Notes under the pieces: model-generated
Databases searched by the model: none
The model's input: only the letters and a program-made list of their open reading frames with translations
What the model was told of the DNA's origin: nothing
Assembly: GCA_021773035.1 (NCBI GenBank)
Contig: JAJFKU010000045.1
Coordinates: forward strand, 124,001 to 188,000
Direction of reading: 5' to 3'
DNA length: 64,000 bases
From: Woeseiaceae bacterium
Lineage (GTDB): Bacteria; Pseudomonadota; Gammaproteobacteria; Steroidobacterales; Woeseiaceae
Shown: in pieces, positions 9,235-17,209 of the stretch
How the letters are laid out: each line of letters begins with the position of its first letter
How positions within the stretch are numbered: the stretch's first letter is position 1
Made by a program: the position numbers and the translations under genes

Positions 9235-10222
9235 CGACCCGATACTGCTCGTCGGGCCGTCATGGGTCGGTGACATGGTCATGGCTCAATCGCTCTTCAA
9301 AATACTGTGGAACCAGGAACCCGGACGTCCGCTGGATGTGCTGGCACCGGGCTGGTCCCTACCCATCGTTGAGCGCATGCCGGAGGTCCGTGCGGGAATC
9401 GCGTCGGAAACCGCGCACGGCGAGTTCGGGTTCTCGAAACGCCGGCGTATTGCGAAAACGCTGGCGGCGGCGGGTTATCAACGCGCCGTTATTCTGCCGC
9501 GCTCGCTCAAAGCGGCGCTGATTCCGTGGTTTGCCGGAATCCCGCAGCGAACAGGCTATCGCGGTGAATCCCGCTATCTGCTGGTGAACGATGTTCGCAA
9601 ATTCGATCGTGCTCGCCTGGACCAGACGGTAAAGCGATTTGCGGCGCTGGGTCTGGCACCAGGAGAAGCCCTCACAGACATCCCGAGCCCGTCACTGTGC
9701 GTGTCGAAGGAGCGGCAGCGGGCATTGGTCGATGCGCTCGGTCTATCGCTCGATCGTCCATTGGTGGCGATGATGCCGGGTGCAGAATACGGTCCCGCGA
9801 AATGCTGGCCACTGGACTACTTCGCGACGCTCGCGTCGATGCTTGAGGAGTCCGGCTACGGTGTCTGGCTGATGGGGTCGGACAAAGATTCGTCCGCTGG
9901 CGAGCAGATAGCGGCGGCCAGCAAGGCAGTAAACCTCTGCGGCAAAACTGCGCTTGCGGACGTTATCGATTTACTGGCTTTATGCGAGCGAGCGGTCAGC
10001 AACGACTCGGGTCTGATGCACATCGCCGCGGCGGTCGGTGTTCACGTACACGCGATTTATGGCTCTTCGTCACCGCTTTTTACACCGCCGTTGACGGAGT
10101 CGTGCGATATTCACCATCTGGCGCTCAGCTGCAGTCCCTGTTTTGAGCGGCAGTGTCCGCTGGGTCATCTGCGTTGTCTGAAAGAAATCCCGCCGGCCAG
10201 TGTTTACGAGAAGATGCGCTAA
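9215..10222 (+). CDS. waaF: ADP-heptose:LPS heptosyltransferase II
   Basis: The 335-residue GT9 glycosyltransferase has ILLVGPSWVGDMVMAQSLF at the N-terminus, the AMMPGAEYGPAKCWP donor-binding block and a late SNDSGLMHIAAAVG block. PGAEYGPAKxWP is diagnostic for WaaF. It adds the second heptose to the inner core at the cytosolic face of the inner membrane. The start is a TTG lying 20 bases inside hldD, which implies coupled translation. Confidence 0.93.
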   Translation: MIKQAASDPILLVGPSWVGDMVMAQSLFKILWNQEPGRPLDVLAPGWSLPIVERMPEVRAGIASETAHGEFGFSKRRRIAKTLAAAGYQRAVILPRSLKAALIPWFAGIPQRTGYRGESRYLLVNDVRKFDRARLDQTVKRFAALGLAPGEALTDIPSPSLCVSKERQRALVDALGLSLDRPLVAMMPGAEYGPAKCWPLDYFATLASMLEESGYGVWLMGSDKDSSAGEQIAAASKAVNLCGKTALADVIDLLALCERAVSNDSGLMHIAAAVGVHVHAIYGSSSPLFTPPLTESCDIHHLALSCSPCFERQCPLGHLRCLKEIPPASVYEKMR

Positions 10223-10228
10223 AGTTCG

Positions 10229-11281
10229 CTAAATACTGAAAAAACCATCAATTTTGTCGGTAACGTCTTTTATTGTGATCAAGTTCATGGCGTCTGGGTG
10301 GCGTATCCGCTGCCCCCAGCGCAGTTGCTCTACGGCTTTGCCCAGGTATTTTCGGGCAGCATCCGGGTAACGGTTCACCGTCAGTTCGCGGGCGGCAAAT
10401 GGCCCGGTGCGGTCAGGGTTCGAGGTGGCGTACAGGCCCAGTACCGGAGTGCCGCAGGTGGTTGCGATATGTGCGGGACCCGAGTCGGGACAGATCAGCA
10501 GATCGGACGCCTCTATCAGTGCCGCCAACTGCTTTAACGAAGTTCTGGCGACCACGTTCTCGGCGGAGCCCTTAGCCGACAGCGCGGTGCCGTACTCGAT
10601 TTCCAGGTCACTGCGGCCGCCGCTTATCACCACATCGCAGCCCAGCCGCTTCATATGGCTGATGACTGCGGTGAAGTTCTCGATGCTCCAATTGCGATAA
10701 TTACGACTGCGCTGGCTACTGCACGGACTAATGGCGACCAGCGGTCTGCCCGGGTTTTTGAAACCGGCCGCGAACTCGCGTGCCTCGTCATCGATCGGTA
10801 CATCCCATCGAATCGGCTGCGGTGGCACGCCAATCGCAGTGGCGAACGACATCATTGCCTCGAGAGCGTGCTGTCCCTTCGCTGCAGCGATTCGCTGGTT
10901 CGTAAACAGCCACTGAAAGTCCTTCGCACGCGCGCGATCGAATCCGAGCCGGATCGGCGCCGCTATCTTTCTGCACAGGAAGTTCGCACGCATTGACGCA
11001 TGCATGCAGAGGGCCACGTCGAAACTCCGCCCTGCGAGCTGCTGCTGTACTTTCCGGTACGCTCGTCGCCCATCGGATTTATCGAAGATGATAAACTCGA
11101 TGCCTGCAATGTCGGCAAGCAGTGATGCTTCGGTTTTGCCGATGATCCAGGTGATATCCGTAGCGGGCCAGCCGTCCTGAATGCGACGAACGACGGCGAG
11201 GGCATGACAGGTATCACCGATCGCCGAGAGGCGAACGACGCACAGTCTTGCCGGCGGTGCTTTTAGAATCAGATCGGACAA
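10229..11281 (-). CDS. Glycosyltransferase family 9 protein (heptosyltransferase I/IV-like)
   Basis: The 350 residues resemble ADP-heptose:LPS heptosyltransferases: ARLCVVRLSAIGDTCHALAV at the start, a central FDVALCMHASMRANFLCR, AISPCSSQRSRNYRNWS where WaaF/WaaC have their donor loop, and CPDSGPAHIATTCGTPVLGLY near the end. The PCSSQ loop instead of PG(A/T)S is more like the WaaC-related branch that transfers other heptoses. The start is TTG. The gene is convergent with waaF (6 bases apart) and divergent from kdkA. The acceptor cannot be told from sequence. Confidence 0.82.
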   Translation of the reverse strand: MSDLILKAPPARLCVVRLSAIGDTCHALAVVRRIQDGWPATDITWIIGKTEASLLADIAGIEFIIFDKSDGRRAYRKVQQQLAGRSFDVALCMHASMRANFLCRKIAAPIRLGFDRARAKDFQWLFTNQRIAAAKGQHALEAMMSFATAIGVPPQPIRWDVPIDDEAREFAAGFKNPGRPLVAISPCSSQRSRNYRNWSIENFTAVISHMKRLGCDVVISGGRSDLEIEYGTALSAKGSAENVVARTSLKQLAALIEASDLLICPDSGPAHIATTCGTPVLGLYATSNPDRTGPFAARELTVNRYPDAARKYLGKAVEQLRWGQRIRHPDAMNLITIKDVTDKIDGFFSI

Positions 11282-11299
11282 TAGAAAAGGACGGACCCG

Positions 11300-12031
11300 T
11301 TGACCGAAACCGTCGAGAGAACAAAGAACGGCGCCATCCTATACGATAAGGCGATTATCAACCAGATTTCTGCGGAGCGCTTCACCCCGCAGGGATGGCT
11401 GCACGCCGAGATACTGACAGGCCCCCTGCGCTCCGGTGGTCGTGGCAATACGATGTTTGTCGGTAATGTGCCGCGACAGTTCGTGCTGCGGCACTACATG
11501 CGCGGTGGTCTGTTGGGCAAGCTCGTCCGCGATACCTACGTTTTCTCGGGCGAAGATTTGACGCGCTCGTTCATGGAGTGGCGCCTGCTGGACAAGCTGG
11601 CCGCGAATGACATGAACGTGCCGCGACCTGCCGCTGCCCGATTCGTGCGTAGCGGCACCTTTTACCGGGCCGATATCATTACAGTGCGCATTCCGGATGT
11701 CGTTTCCTTGTCGCAGTACATCGCCGAGGAGGAGCGCGGCGAAGCGTTCTGGCATGTGCTTGGTGCGGCGATCTGGAAGTTCCATGAAGCCGGTGTCTAT
11801 CATGCGGATATGAATGCCTACAATATTCAGGTCGATCATAGCGGTGATATCTGGATGCTGGATTTCGACAAAGGCGCGCTTAGACCACCGGGGCCATGGC
11901 AGCAGCAAACCCTGAATCGCCTGCAGCGTTCGCTGGAAAAAGTGCTGAATCTCGATCCAAAGCTGCATTTTCACGCGGCAAACTGGGAACAACTGCTGGA
12001 GGGTTACTTCAATGCAGCGAGATCCGAGTAG
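11300..12031 (+). CDS. kdkA: 3-deoxy-D-manno-octulosonic acid (Kdo) kinase
   Basis: The 243-residue protein has a kinase-like fold with the catalytic HADMNAYN (D170, N175) and the metal-binding DFDKG (D188), the KdkA/WaaP signature. KdkA phosphorylates Kdo in the LPS core of organisms with a single phosphorylated Kdo, such as Haemophilus and Vibrio. The start is a TTG preceded by AAGGA nine bases upstream. Its last 28 bases overlap the end of the convergent acyltransferase gene. The WaaP family is the alternative, but the short length and HADMNAYN favour KdkA. Confidence 0.9.
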   Translation: MTETVERTKNGAILYDKAIINQISAERFTPQGWLHAEILTGPLRSGGRGNTMFVGNVPRQFVLRHYMRGGLLGKLVRDTYVFSGEDLTRSFMEWRLLDKLAANDMNVPRPAAARFVRSGTFYRADIITVRIPDVVSLSQYIAEEERGEAFWHVLGAAIWKFHEAGVYHADMNAYNIQVDHSGDIWMLDFDKGALRPPGPWQQQTLNRLQRSLEKVLNLDPKLHFHAANWEQLLEGYFNAARSE

Positions 12032-12942
12032 AGGTCCGTATAGCCGTCCGGCAGGTCTTTGAACTTGCGGTGTATCCAGAAGTACTGTTCCGGACAGCTG
12101 CGAATGTGCTGTTCCAGAACATCCAGATAGCGGCGTGTATCTTTGACCGGGTCGGCGCCTGGAAAGTCCTCGAAAGGCGGCAGTAAGGTCATCTCGTAGC
12201 TGCCGTCCTGCAGCCGCCGTGGAAAAAATGGTATTGCGACGGCCTTACCGAGGCGTGCCAGCGTTGACGTTGCGGTCGTATGCATACCGGGCACGCCAAA
12301 AAAGTCCATGACCTCTGCGCCTTTGCGATTGTAGCTCTGGTCAGGTGCGTACCAGACGGGACGCCCGTTGCGAAGGCTGCGCACCATCTTCTTGATGTCG
12401 CGTTTTTCAATGGTGTCGTCCGCTGCGCGCTCGCGTCCGCTACGCTGCAGCTCGGTAACGAAGTCGCTGCGGTTTTTTCGAAACACCGCGTCAAATGGCG
12501 GGCTGTTAAGGGCAAGCACGCGCCCGCTGATTTCGAGAGTGGTGAAATGGGCGCTCAAAAGTATCACGCCCTGACCAGCATCCGTGGCACGTTTCAGGTG
12601 TTCCAGGCCTTTGAACTCGGTGATCGACGCCAGGTGCCTGTCGCTTGCCCAGCGTCCGAGGCCCATTTCGATAAGCATCATTCCGAGTGCTTTGAAGTGC
12701 TCGTAAGCGAGGGCGTCGCGTTCGCTGGCTGACAATGTTGGGAAACACAGTTCGATATTACGGCGCACGACAGCCCGGCGGGATCGGCCCAGCCGATGCG
12801 CAAGTCGCCCGATCGTACGACCAAGGCCGAGTGCGGTCCGGTGCGGCAATAGACAAACGACACGCAGCAGGCCCATGCCGAGCCAGGTTGGCCAGTACTT
12901 TGGGGCCCAATAACTTGTAAGGGGTTTTCTGTCTGCGGTCAT
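12004..12942 (-). CDS. Lipid A biosynthesis (KDO)2-lipid IVA acyltransferase, LpxL/LpxM family
   Basis: The 312-residue inner-membrane acyltransferase has an N-terminal hydrophobic segment around residues 19-38 and the catalytic H-x4-E in LLSAHFTTLE (H132, E137). Further motifs are RRNIELCFP, VFRKNRSDF and WYAPDQSYNRKG, all typical of LpxL/HtrB proteins. It adds a secondary acyl chain to lipid A. Whether it is LpxL or LpxM cannot be decided here. It is convergent with kdkA and overlaps it antisense. Confidence 0.92.
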   Translation of the reverse strand: MTADRKPLTSYWAPKYWPTWLGMGLLRVVCLLPHRTALGLGRTIGRLAHRLGRSRRAVVRRNIELCFPTLSASERDALAYEHFKALGMMLIEMGLGRWASDRHLASITEFKGLEHLKRATDAGQGVILLSAHFTTLEISGRVLALNSPPFDAVFRKNRSDFVTELQRSGRERAADDTIEKRDIKKMVRSLRNGRPVWYAPDQSYNRKGAEVMDFFGVPGMHTTATSTLARLGKAVAIPFFPRRLQDGSYEMTLLPPFEDFPGADPVKDTRRYLDVLEQHIRSCPEQYFWIHRKFKDLPDGYTDLYSDLAALK

Positions 12943-12954
12943 AACGCCCGCAGT

Positions 12955-14253
12955 TTACTCGGACATGCCGTCCACGTAACCACCAGCGGCGGATTTCTGC
13001 GCGACGTCGGCATCTTCTTCAGTTGCTGCCGGCTCGTCGGTTTGAATGCCAACATGGAAAGCCGCGAAGCCAGGCATGACAACCTGGTTGCGTGCCATGC
13101 CGATGATGCGGCCCGAATACGGCGAGCGCAGCTCGGTCCTGGCGTTGCTCATTGGGTCGGTGATCGATCCCAGCAGATCACCTTTTCTGACCGAACTGCC
13201 CAGGGACACGTCGGACAGCAAAATACCGCCGTTGTCCGCCCGCACCCAGGAGGAACGATAATAGACGGGTTCGGGGTCGCCCCAGAGGCGCATACGACGA
13301 GTCATTCCCAGGGTCGTTAACAGCGTTTCCACGCCCTTTACGCCGTGCTTGACCTCGACCAGCTCAAGCTGGGACGGACCGCCAGCCTCCACGGTAACGG
13401 CCGGAATCCCCGCCAGGGTTGCGGCGTAACGCAATGTTCCCGCTGTCGGCGCGCTGTGTAAGACGACCATCGCGCCAAACCCATGCGTCAGCGTAACGAC
13501 ATCCGGGTTGCGCAGATCGGCCCGTAGCTGCGGAAGATTGGTGCGCTCAAACGATCCGGTGTGTAAATCGATTAACGCGTCGCAATGCGAAATAACGTCA
13601 TTAAACAGCGAGTGCGCAATACGTGCGGCGGCGCTGCCGTTCGGGTTTCCGGGAAAGTAACGATTGAGATCGCGGCGGTCCGGCAGATAACGTGAACCGC
13701 GGCGGAAGCCCTGTACGTTGACAATGGGTACGCCGATAAGGGCGCCGGCCAGTTTTTTTGGCACGATGTCGTGAAATACCCGGCGCACCATCTCGATGCC
13801 GTTGAGTTCATCGCCGTGAACGGCGGCTGTAAGGCAGAGGGTCGGCCCGGGTGCAACGCCATTAGCCACCAGCACTGGCGTAGACACCGGAACGCCTTCA
13901 AACAGTTCCGTTGCCGACCAGGACAGCCGTTGTGAGGTGCCCGGTGCAATTTCGCTGCCGAGTAACTGTAGTGGTTTCGCCTGACCTTCTGCGTCGGTCA
14001 CCGCGTCTGCAAGGGGCCCCATGTGTTCTCGCGCCGGAACAGGGTCGACCAGGTCCTCGGCCGCCGCCGATGTTTCGGCGGAACGAGAATCTGTATCCAG
14101 GGTCGAATCCTGAAGGACGTCGATACCATTGTCCGAGGGATCGACGGCCGCCTCGCTGGCATAGCCATTGCCGAACAACATCAGCACGGCGAGTCCTGCC
14201 AGGTATTGGCAAATGCTCCGGTAGCTGTCAGATTGTCGGCGTGGCATGCTCAT
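12955..14253 (-). CDS. Exported succinylglutamate desuccinylase/aspartoacylase-family (M14-like) protein
   Basis: The 432 residues start with an N-terminal membrane or signal segment (about residues 14-32) and an Asp/Ser/Ala-rich linker to about residue 90. The AstE/ASPA zinc carboxypeptidase-like domain follows, with HGDE, GxRRGSRYLPDRRDLNRYFPG and the late zinc ligand DLHTG. The C-terminus adds the beta-sandwich or biotinyl-like piece seen in periplasmic members (KGDLLGSITDP, SPYSGRIIGM). The export signal argues against a role in arginine catabolism; an unknown periplasmic amide hydrolysis, perhaps envelope-linked, is an inference. It lies 12 bases upstream of the acyltransferase on the same strand. 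Confidence 0.82.
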   Translation of the reverse strand: MSMPRRQSDSYRSICQYLAGLAVLMLFGNGYASEAAVDPSDNGIDVLQDSTLDTDSRSAETSAAAEDLVDPVPAREHMGPLADAVTDAEGQAKPLQLLGSEIAPGTSQRLSWSATELFEGVPVSTPVLVANGVAPGPTLCLTAAVHGDELNGIEMVRRVFHDIVPKKLAGALIGVPIVNVQGFRRGSRYLPDRRDLNRYFPGNPNGSAAARIAHSLFNDVISHCDALIDLHTGSFERTNLPQLRADLRNPDVVTLTHGFGAMVVLHSAPTAGTLRYAATLAGIPAVTVEAGGPSQLELVEVKHGVKGVETLLTTLGMTRRMRLWGDPEPVYYRSSWVRADNGGILLSDVSLGSSVRKGDLLGSITDPMSNARTELRSPYSGRIIGMARNQVVMPGFAAFHVGIQTDEPAATEEDADVAQKSAAGGYVDGMSE

Positions 14254-14333
14254 ATCCGCTCAGAGTAGGGTATTTCACAGCAATTTTCTGTGAAGTAATC
14301 AATAATTTGCGATTGAAACTTGAATACTTATAA

Positions 14334-16238
14334 ATGACAAGCCCAAGACCGTTTTTATTACTGCTTTTATTGTTTTTTTCCACGTTCGCGGCCGCCGACG
14401 AGGTATTTCCTCAACCGCCGGAGTTGCAGGCAGATGTCGATTTCTGGATCGATATTTTCACTGTCTATGACGATGACGAAGGTGTGCTGCACGACAACCG
14501 CAATCTCGCCATCGTCTACGAACGACTGACGATGCCGGCCAGGCTGAGCCGGCGCGAGCGCCAGCGGCGGGTAGAAAAGCGCCGCAAGGAATTGCAGGCC
14601 ACGTTGCGGTCTCTGGCATCCGGCAAACGAGACGGGCTGACTGCGGAGGAGGAGAGAGTCTTGTCCTTGTGGCCCGCCGATGTCAGTAATCAGACATTGA
14701 ATGCGGCCGCAAAGCGCATTCGTTTTCAGCAGGGATTGAAGGGGCGCTTTCGTCGTGGGCTCGAGCGGTCCGGTCGATGGCGCGATCACATCGATAGGGA
14801 ATTCACCGCTCTGGGCGTGCCGATCGAGATAGCGGCGCTGCCGCACGTGGAGTCGTCCTACAATCCGGAAGCGCGTTCGCACGTCGGTGCATCCGGCATC
14901 TGGCAGTTTACCCGCAGTACCGGAAGACGTTTCATGCGGGTAGATCATGTTGTCGATGAGCGCAACGATCCCTTCATTGCGACAACGGCCGCAGGCCGAC
15001 TCATGGCCTATAACTACTCGATAACCGGAAATTGGCCGATGGCAATCACCGCTTACAATCATGGGCTTGGTGGTGTGCGACGAGCGATGCGCCAGTATGG
15101 CGACACGGCATATGTCGACATCCTGCGAAAATACAACGGCCGCACCTTCGGTTTTGCATCGAGAAACTTCTACGTCGCATTTCTCGCGGCCAAGGAAGTC
15201 GACCAGAATGTTGAGAAGTACTTTCCGGGCTTGAGAGCAGAATCGCCGACAGACTATTCCGTGGTCAGTCTGGAAACCTATATTGCTGTCCCGGCGCTGA
15301 CACGGGCACTGGGGATAACGCCGGCGAAACTGGCGCAACACAATCCCGCGCTGCAGGCCACGGTCTGGCAGGGCAGCAAGTATTTGCCAAAGGGTTACGA
15401 TATACGCCTGCCTGCCGCCTCGCTTAAACAGCCGCTTGGGGAGCTTGTCAGTTCCATACCGTCGGATGCGCTGTTCGCGAAACAATTGCCGGACATGTTC
15501 CATACGGTATCGCGTGGCGATACCTTGTCGCAGATTGCCGCAACCTATGACACGCGCGTATCGACACTGGTGGCATTGAACGGTCTTACGAGCAGCCATC
15601 GTATTCGTGCGGGTCAACAGCTGCGGCTGCCGGCTGCGGGGCCGGCACCGGCAGTGTCGCCGTCAACGCCGCCTGCACCGCCGGTAGTCGTGGCGATCGC
15701 CGAGCCGCAAAGCGAAGTCGGGATTGTCGAGGTAACCCCGGGCGCCATGGCCAGCGATCTGGCGGCGACACCGACCGGCACCATCCAGACCTCGCTGCTG
15801 TCCGATCCTAGCGACTATAGCGTCGCCGCGGATCAGACGATAGAAGTCCAGGCGCTGGAAACACTTGGCCATTTCGGCGATTGGCTGCAGATAAAAACGC
15901 AGCGCCTGCGCGATCTGAACGGCCTGGCGTTTCGCACACCGGTCGCTGTCGGCCAGCGTATTCGACTGGACCTCGATACCGTCGAGGCGGGCCTGTTCGA
16001 GCAGCGGCGCATCGCCTACCATCAAGCGCAGCAGGATGCCTTTTTCAAACAGCATGTCATCAGCGGCGTAAGCGAACACACGATCAAACGCGGTGAGTCG
16101 GTCTGGATACTGGCGCTGCGCCAGTACGATGTACCCATCTGGCTGTTCCGGCAATACAACCCGGGGATCGACGTGCACCGGGTACGCCCCGGGACTAAAG
16201 TGCAGATGCCATTGCTGACGGACGTTGGGGACGGTTGA
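14334..16238 (+). CDS. mltD: Membrane-bound lytic murein transglycosylase D-type with LysM domains
   Basis: The protein has 634 residues. A signal peptide (about 1-21, FSTFAAADE) is followed by an SLT goose-type lysozyme domain with the catalytic E173 in HVESSYNPEA and the typical GASGIWQFT and ITAYNHGLGG. One clear LysM follows (about 386-430, HTVSRGDTLSQIA), then a Pro/Ala linker and a second LysM-like unit near the end (HTIKRGESVWILALR). It cleaves peptidoglycan glycan strands. There is no lipobox, so it may be periplasmic rather than lipid-anchored. The TGATG overlap with the next gene suggests coupling. Confidence 0.92.
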   Translation: MTSPRPFLLLLLLFFSTFAAADEVFPQPPELQADVDFWIDIFTVYDDDEGVLHDNRNLAIVYERLTMPARLSRRERQRRVEKRRKELQATLRSLASGKRDGLTAEEERVLSLWPADVSNQTLNAAAKRIRFQQGLKGRFRRGLERSGRWRDHIDREFTALGVPIEIAALPHVESSYNPEARSHVGASGIWQFTRSTGRRFMRVDHVVDERNDPFIATTAAGRLMAYNYSITGNWPMAITAYNHGLGGVRRAMRQYGDTAYVDILRKYNGRTFGFASRNFYVAFLAAKEVDQNVEKYFPGLRAESPTDYSVVSLETYIAVPALTRALGITPAKLAQHNPALQATVWQGSKYLPKGYDIRLPAASLKQPLGELVSSIPSDALFAKQLPDMFHTVSRGDTLSQIAATYDTRVSTLVALNGLTSSHRIRAGQQLRLPAAGPAPAVSPSTPPAPPVVVAIAEPQSEVGIVEVTPGAMASDLAATPTGTIQTSLLSDPSDYSVAADQTIEVQALETLGHFGDWLQIKTQRLRDLNGLAFRTPVAVGQRIRLDLDTVEAGLFEQRRIAYHQAQQDAFFKQHVISGVSEHTIKRGESVWILALRQYDVPIWLFRQYNPGIDVHRVRPGTKVQMPLLTDVGDG

Positions 16239-16639
16239 TGGACACCGGTCTCAAACTAACGCTTTGGCGATTGCTGCCCGTTATCCTGTTGTCGGCAGCA
16301 GCGGCGTTCTGGTTTAACGACGTACAGCAGAGTGGAGAATACGTTGCGCGCAACGTGATACCGCTGGTGCTGCTGATTCTGCTGTCCGGCTTCGTCCTCC
16401 ATCGCGGTTCGGGACACTGGTTCGGGTCCGGTAAGCGCCTGCCACTGGGTATCGTCGGTTACGCCATCCCCGCTCTTGGTCTGGCGGTGTATCTGCACTA
16501 CGCCTACTCGGTTAATCTCAATGACATGTTTACCGACGCTACGCATCCAGAGCGCGTGTTTCGCTATTTGCCCATCTACACCACCGTCGCCGGCGGTATC
16601 GGATTTGCTATCGGCTGGATCGTTGGGCGAAATGTCTGA
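16238..16639 (+). CDS. Small integral membrane protein, unknown function
   Basis: About 133 residues with four predicted membrane helices (roughly 9-27, 38-56, 69-88 and 112-130, the last ending in GGIGFAIGWIVGRN). I recognise no family or catalytic motif. The ATG overlaps the mltD stop (TGATG); a TTG one codon earlier is also open but less likely. The coupling to mltD suggests an envelope role, which is inference only. Confidence 0.7.
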   Translation: MDTGLKLTLWRLLPVILLSAAAAFWFNDVQQSGEYVARNVIPLVLLILLSGFVLHRGSGHWFGSGKRLPLGIVGYAIPALGLAVYLHYAYSVNLNDMFTDATHPERVFRYLPIYTTVAGGIGFAIGWIVGRNV

Positions 16640-16640
16640 A

Positions 16641-16658
16641 CGGGGTCAGAGCCCTTTT
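16641..16658 (+). repeat. Possible dispersed GGGGTCAGAGCCC-type motif
   Basis: Two bases after the membrane-protein stop is cggggtcagagccctttt. I recall strings of this GGGGTCAGAGCCC type recurring between genes in many gammaproteobacterial genomes, often near REP-associated tyrosine transposases. Only one copy was noticed here, so the label rests on memory, not on repetition in this sequence. GGG/CCC pairing is too short to call it a terminator. Confidence 0.3.
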
Positions 16659-16708
16659 GTGTGATGCACGCTGTTTTACCGTGAGCAGAGGTTTGTTAGT
16701 CTACGAAA

Positions 16709-17209
16709 ATGACGACACGAATCCAGACGGTATGCCTGTTTCTGACGCTGTTTGCACCGGGACTGCTGCAGGCCGGTGAGTTTCCGCTTGCTGACCGGGT
16801 CATCATCGACAAATCGGACCGCGAACTGTACTTGCTGAATGGCGGCGAGGTTTTTCGTACCTTCAAGATTGCTTTGGGAATTCGACCTGCAGGTGACAAG
16901 AAAAAAGAAGGTGATTTCAAAACGCCGGAGGGCGAGTATCTTCTGGATACGCGCAATCCGAACAGCGACTATTTCCTGTCTATCCATATTTCCTACCCCA
17001 GCGTGGCTGATCGCCGCGAAGCGAACCAGTCCGGCGTCGAGCCGGGCGGGGCAATCATGATCCACGGGCAACCGAATGAACCAACGCGTTCAGAAACCTA
17101 CTATCGGACCCGGGACTGGACCAATGGTTGTATCGCGGTTACAAATTCCGACATGATCGATATCTGGCTGATGACCGCCGAAAATACTCCGATAGAAATT
17201 CGACCTTGA
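16709..17209 (+). CDS. Exported L,D-transpeptidase (YkuD domain)
   Basis: The 166-residue protein has a signal peptide (about 1-22, ending LLQAGEF) and a single YkuD domain: DKSDRELYLLNGGEV, IMIHGQPN with the conserved His, and the catalytic TNGCIAV with C141. Such enzymes form 3-3 peptidoglycan crosslinks, attach lipoproteins or hydrolyse such links; the short single-domain form resembles the YafK/DpaA group. It lies directly before ppnN, whose TTG start overlaps the stop. Confidence 0.9.
   Translation: MTTRIQTVCLFLTLFAPGLLQAGEFPLADRVIIDKSDRELYLLNGGEVFRTFKIALGIRPAGDKKKEGDFKTPEGEYLLDTRNPNSDYFLSIHISYPSVADRREANQSGVEPGGAIMIHGQPNEPTRSETYYRTRDWTNGCIAVTNSDMIDIWLMTAENTPIEIRP

Noticed and set aside
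14367..15617. 416-codon minus-strand frame opposite the lytic transglycosylase gene
   Set aside because: Shadow of a clear SLT/LysM gene; composition rich in Arg, Gln and Cys typical of antisense frames.
17128..17205. 26-residue upstream extension of ppnN
   Set aside because: The extension lies inside the transpeptidase gene in another frame and does not match the PpnN N-terminus; the TTG at 17206 does.
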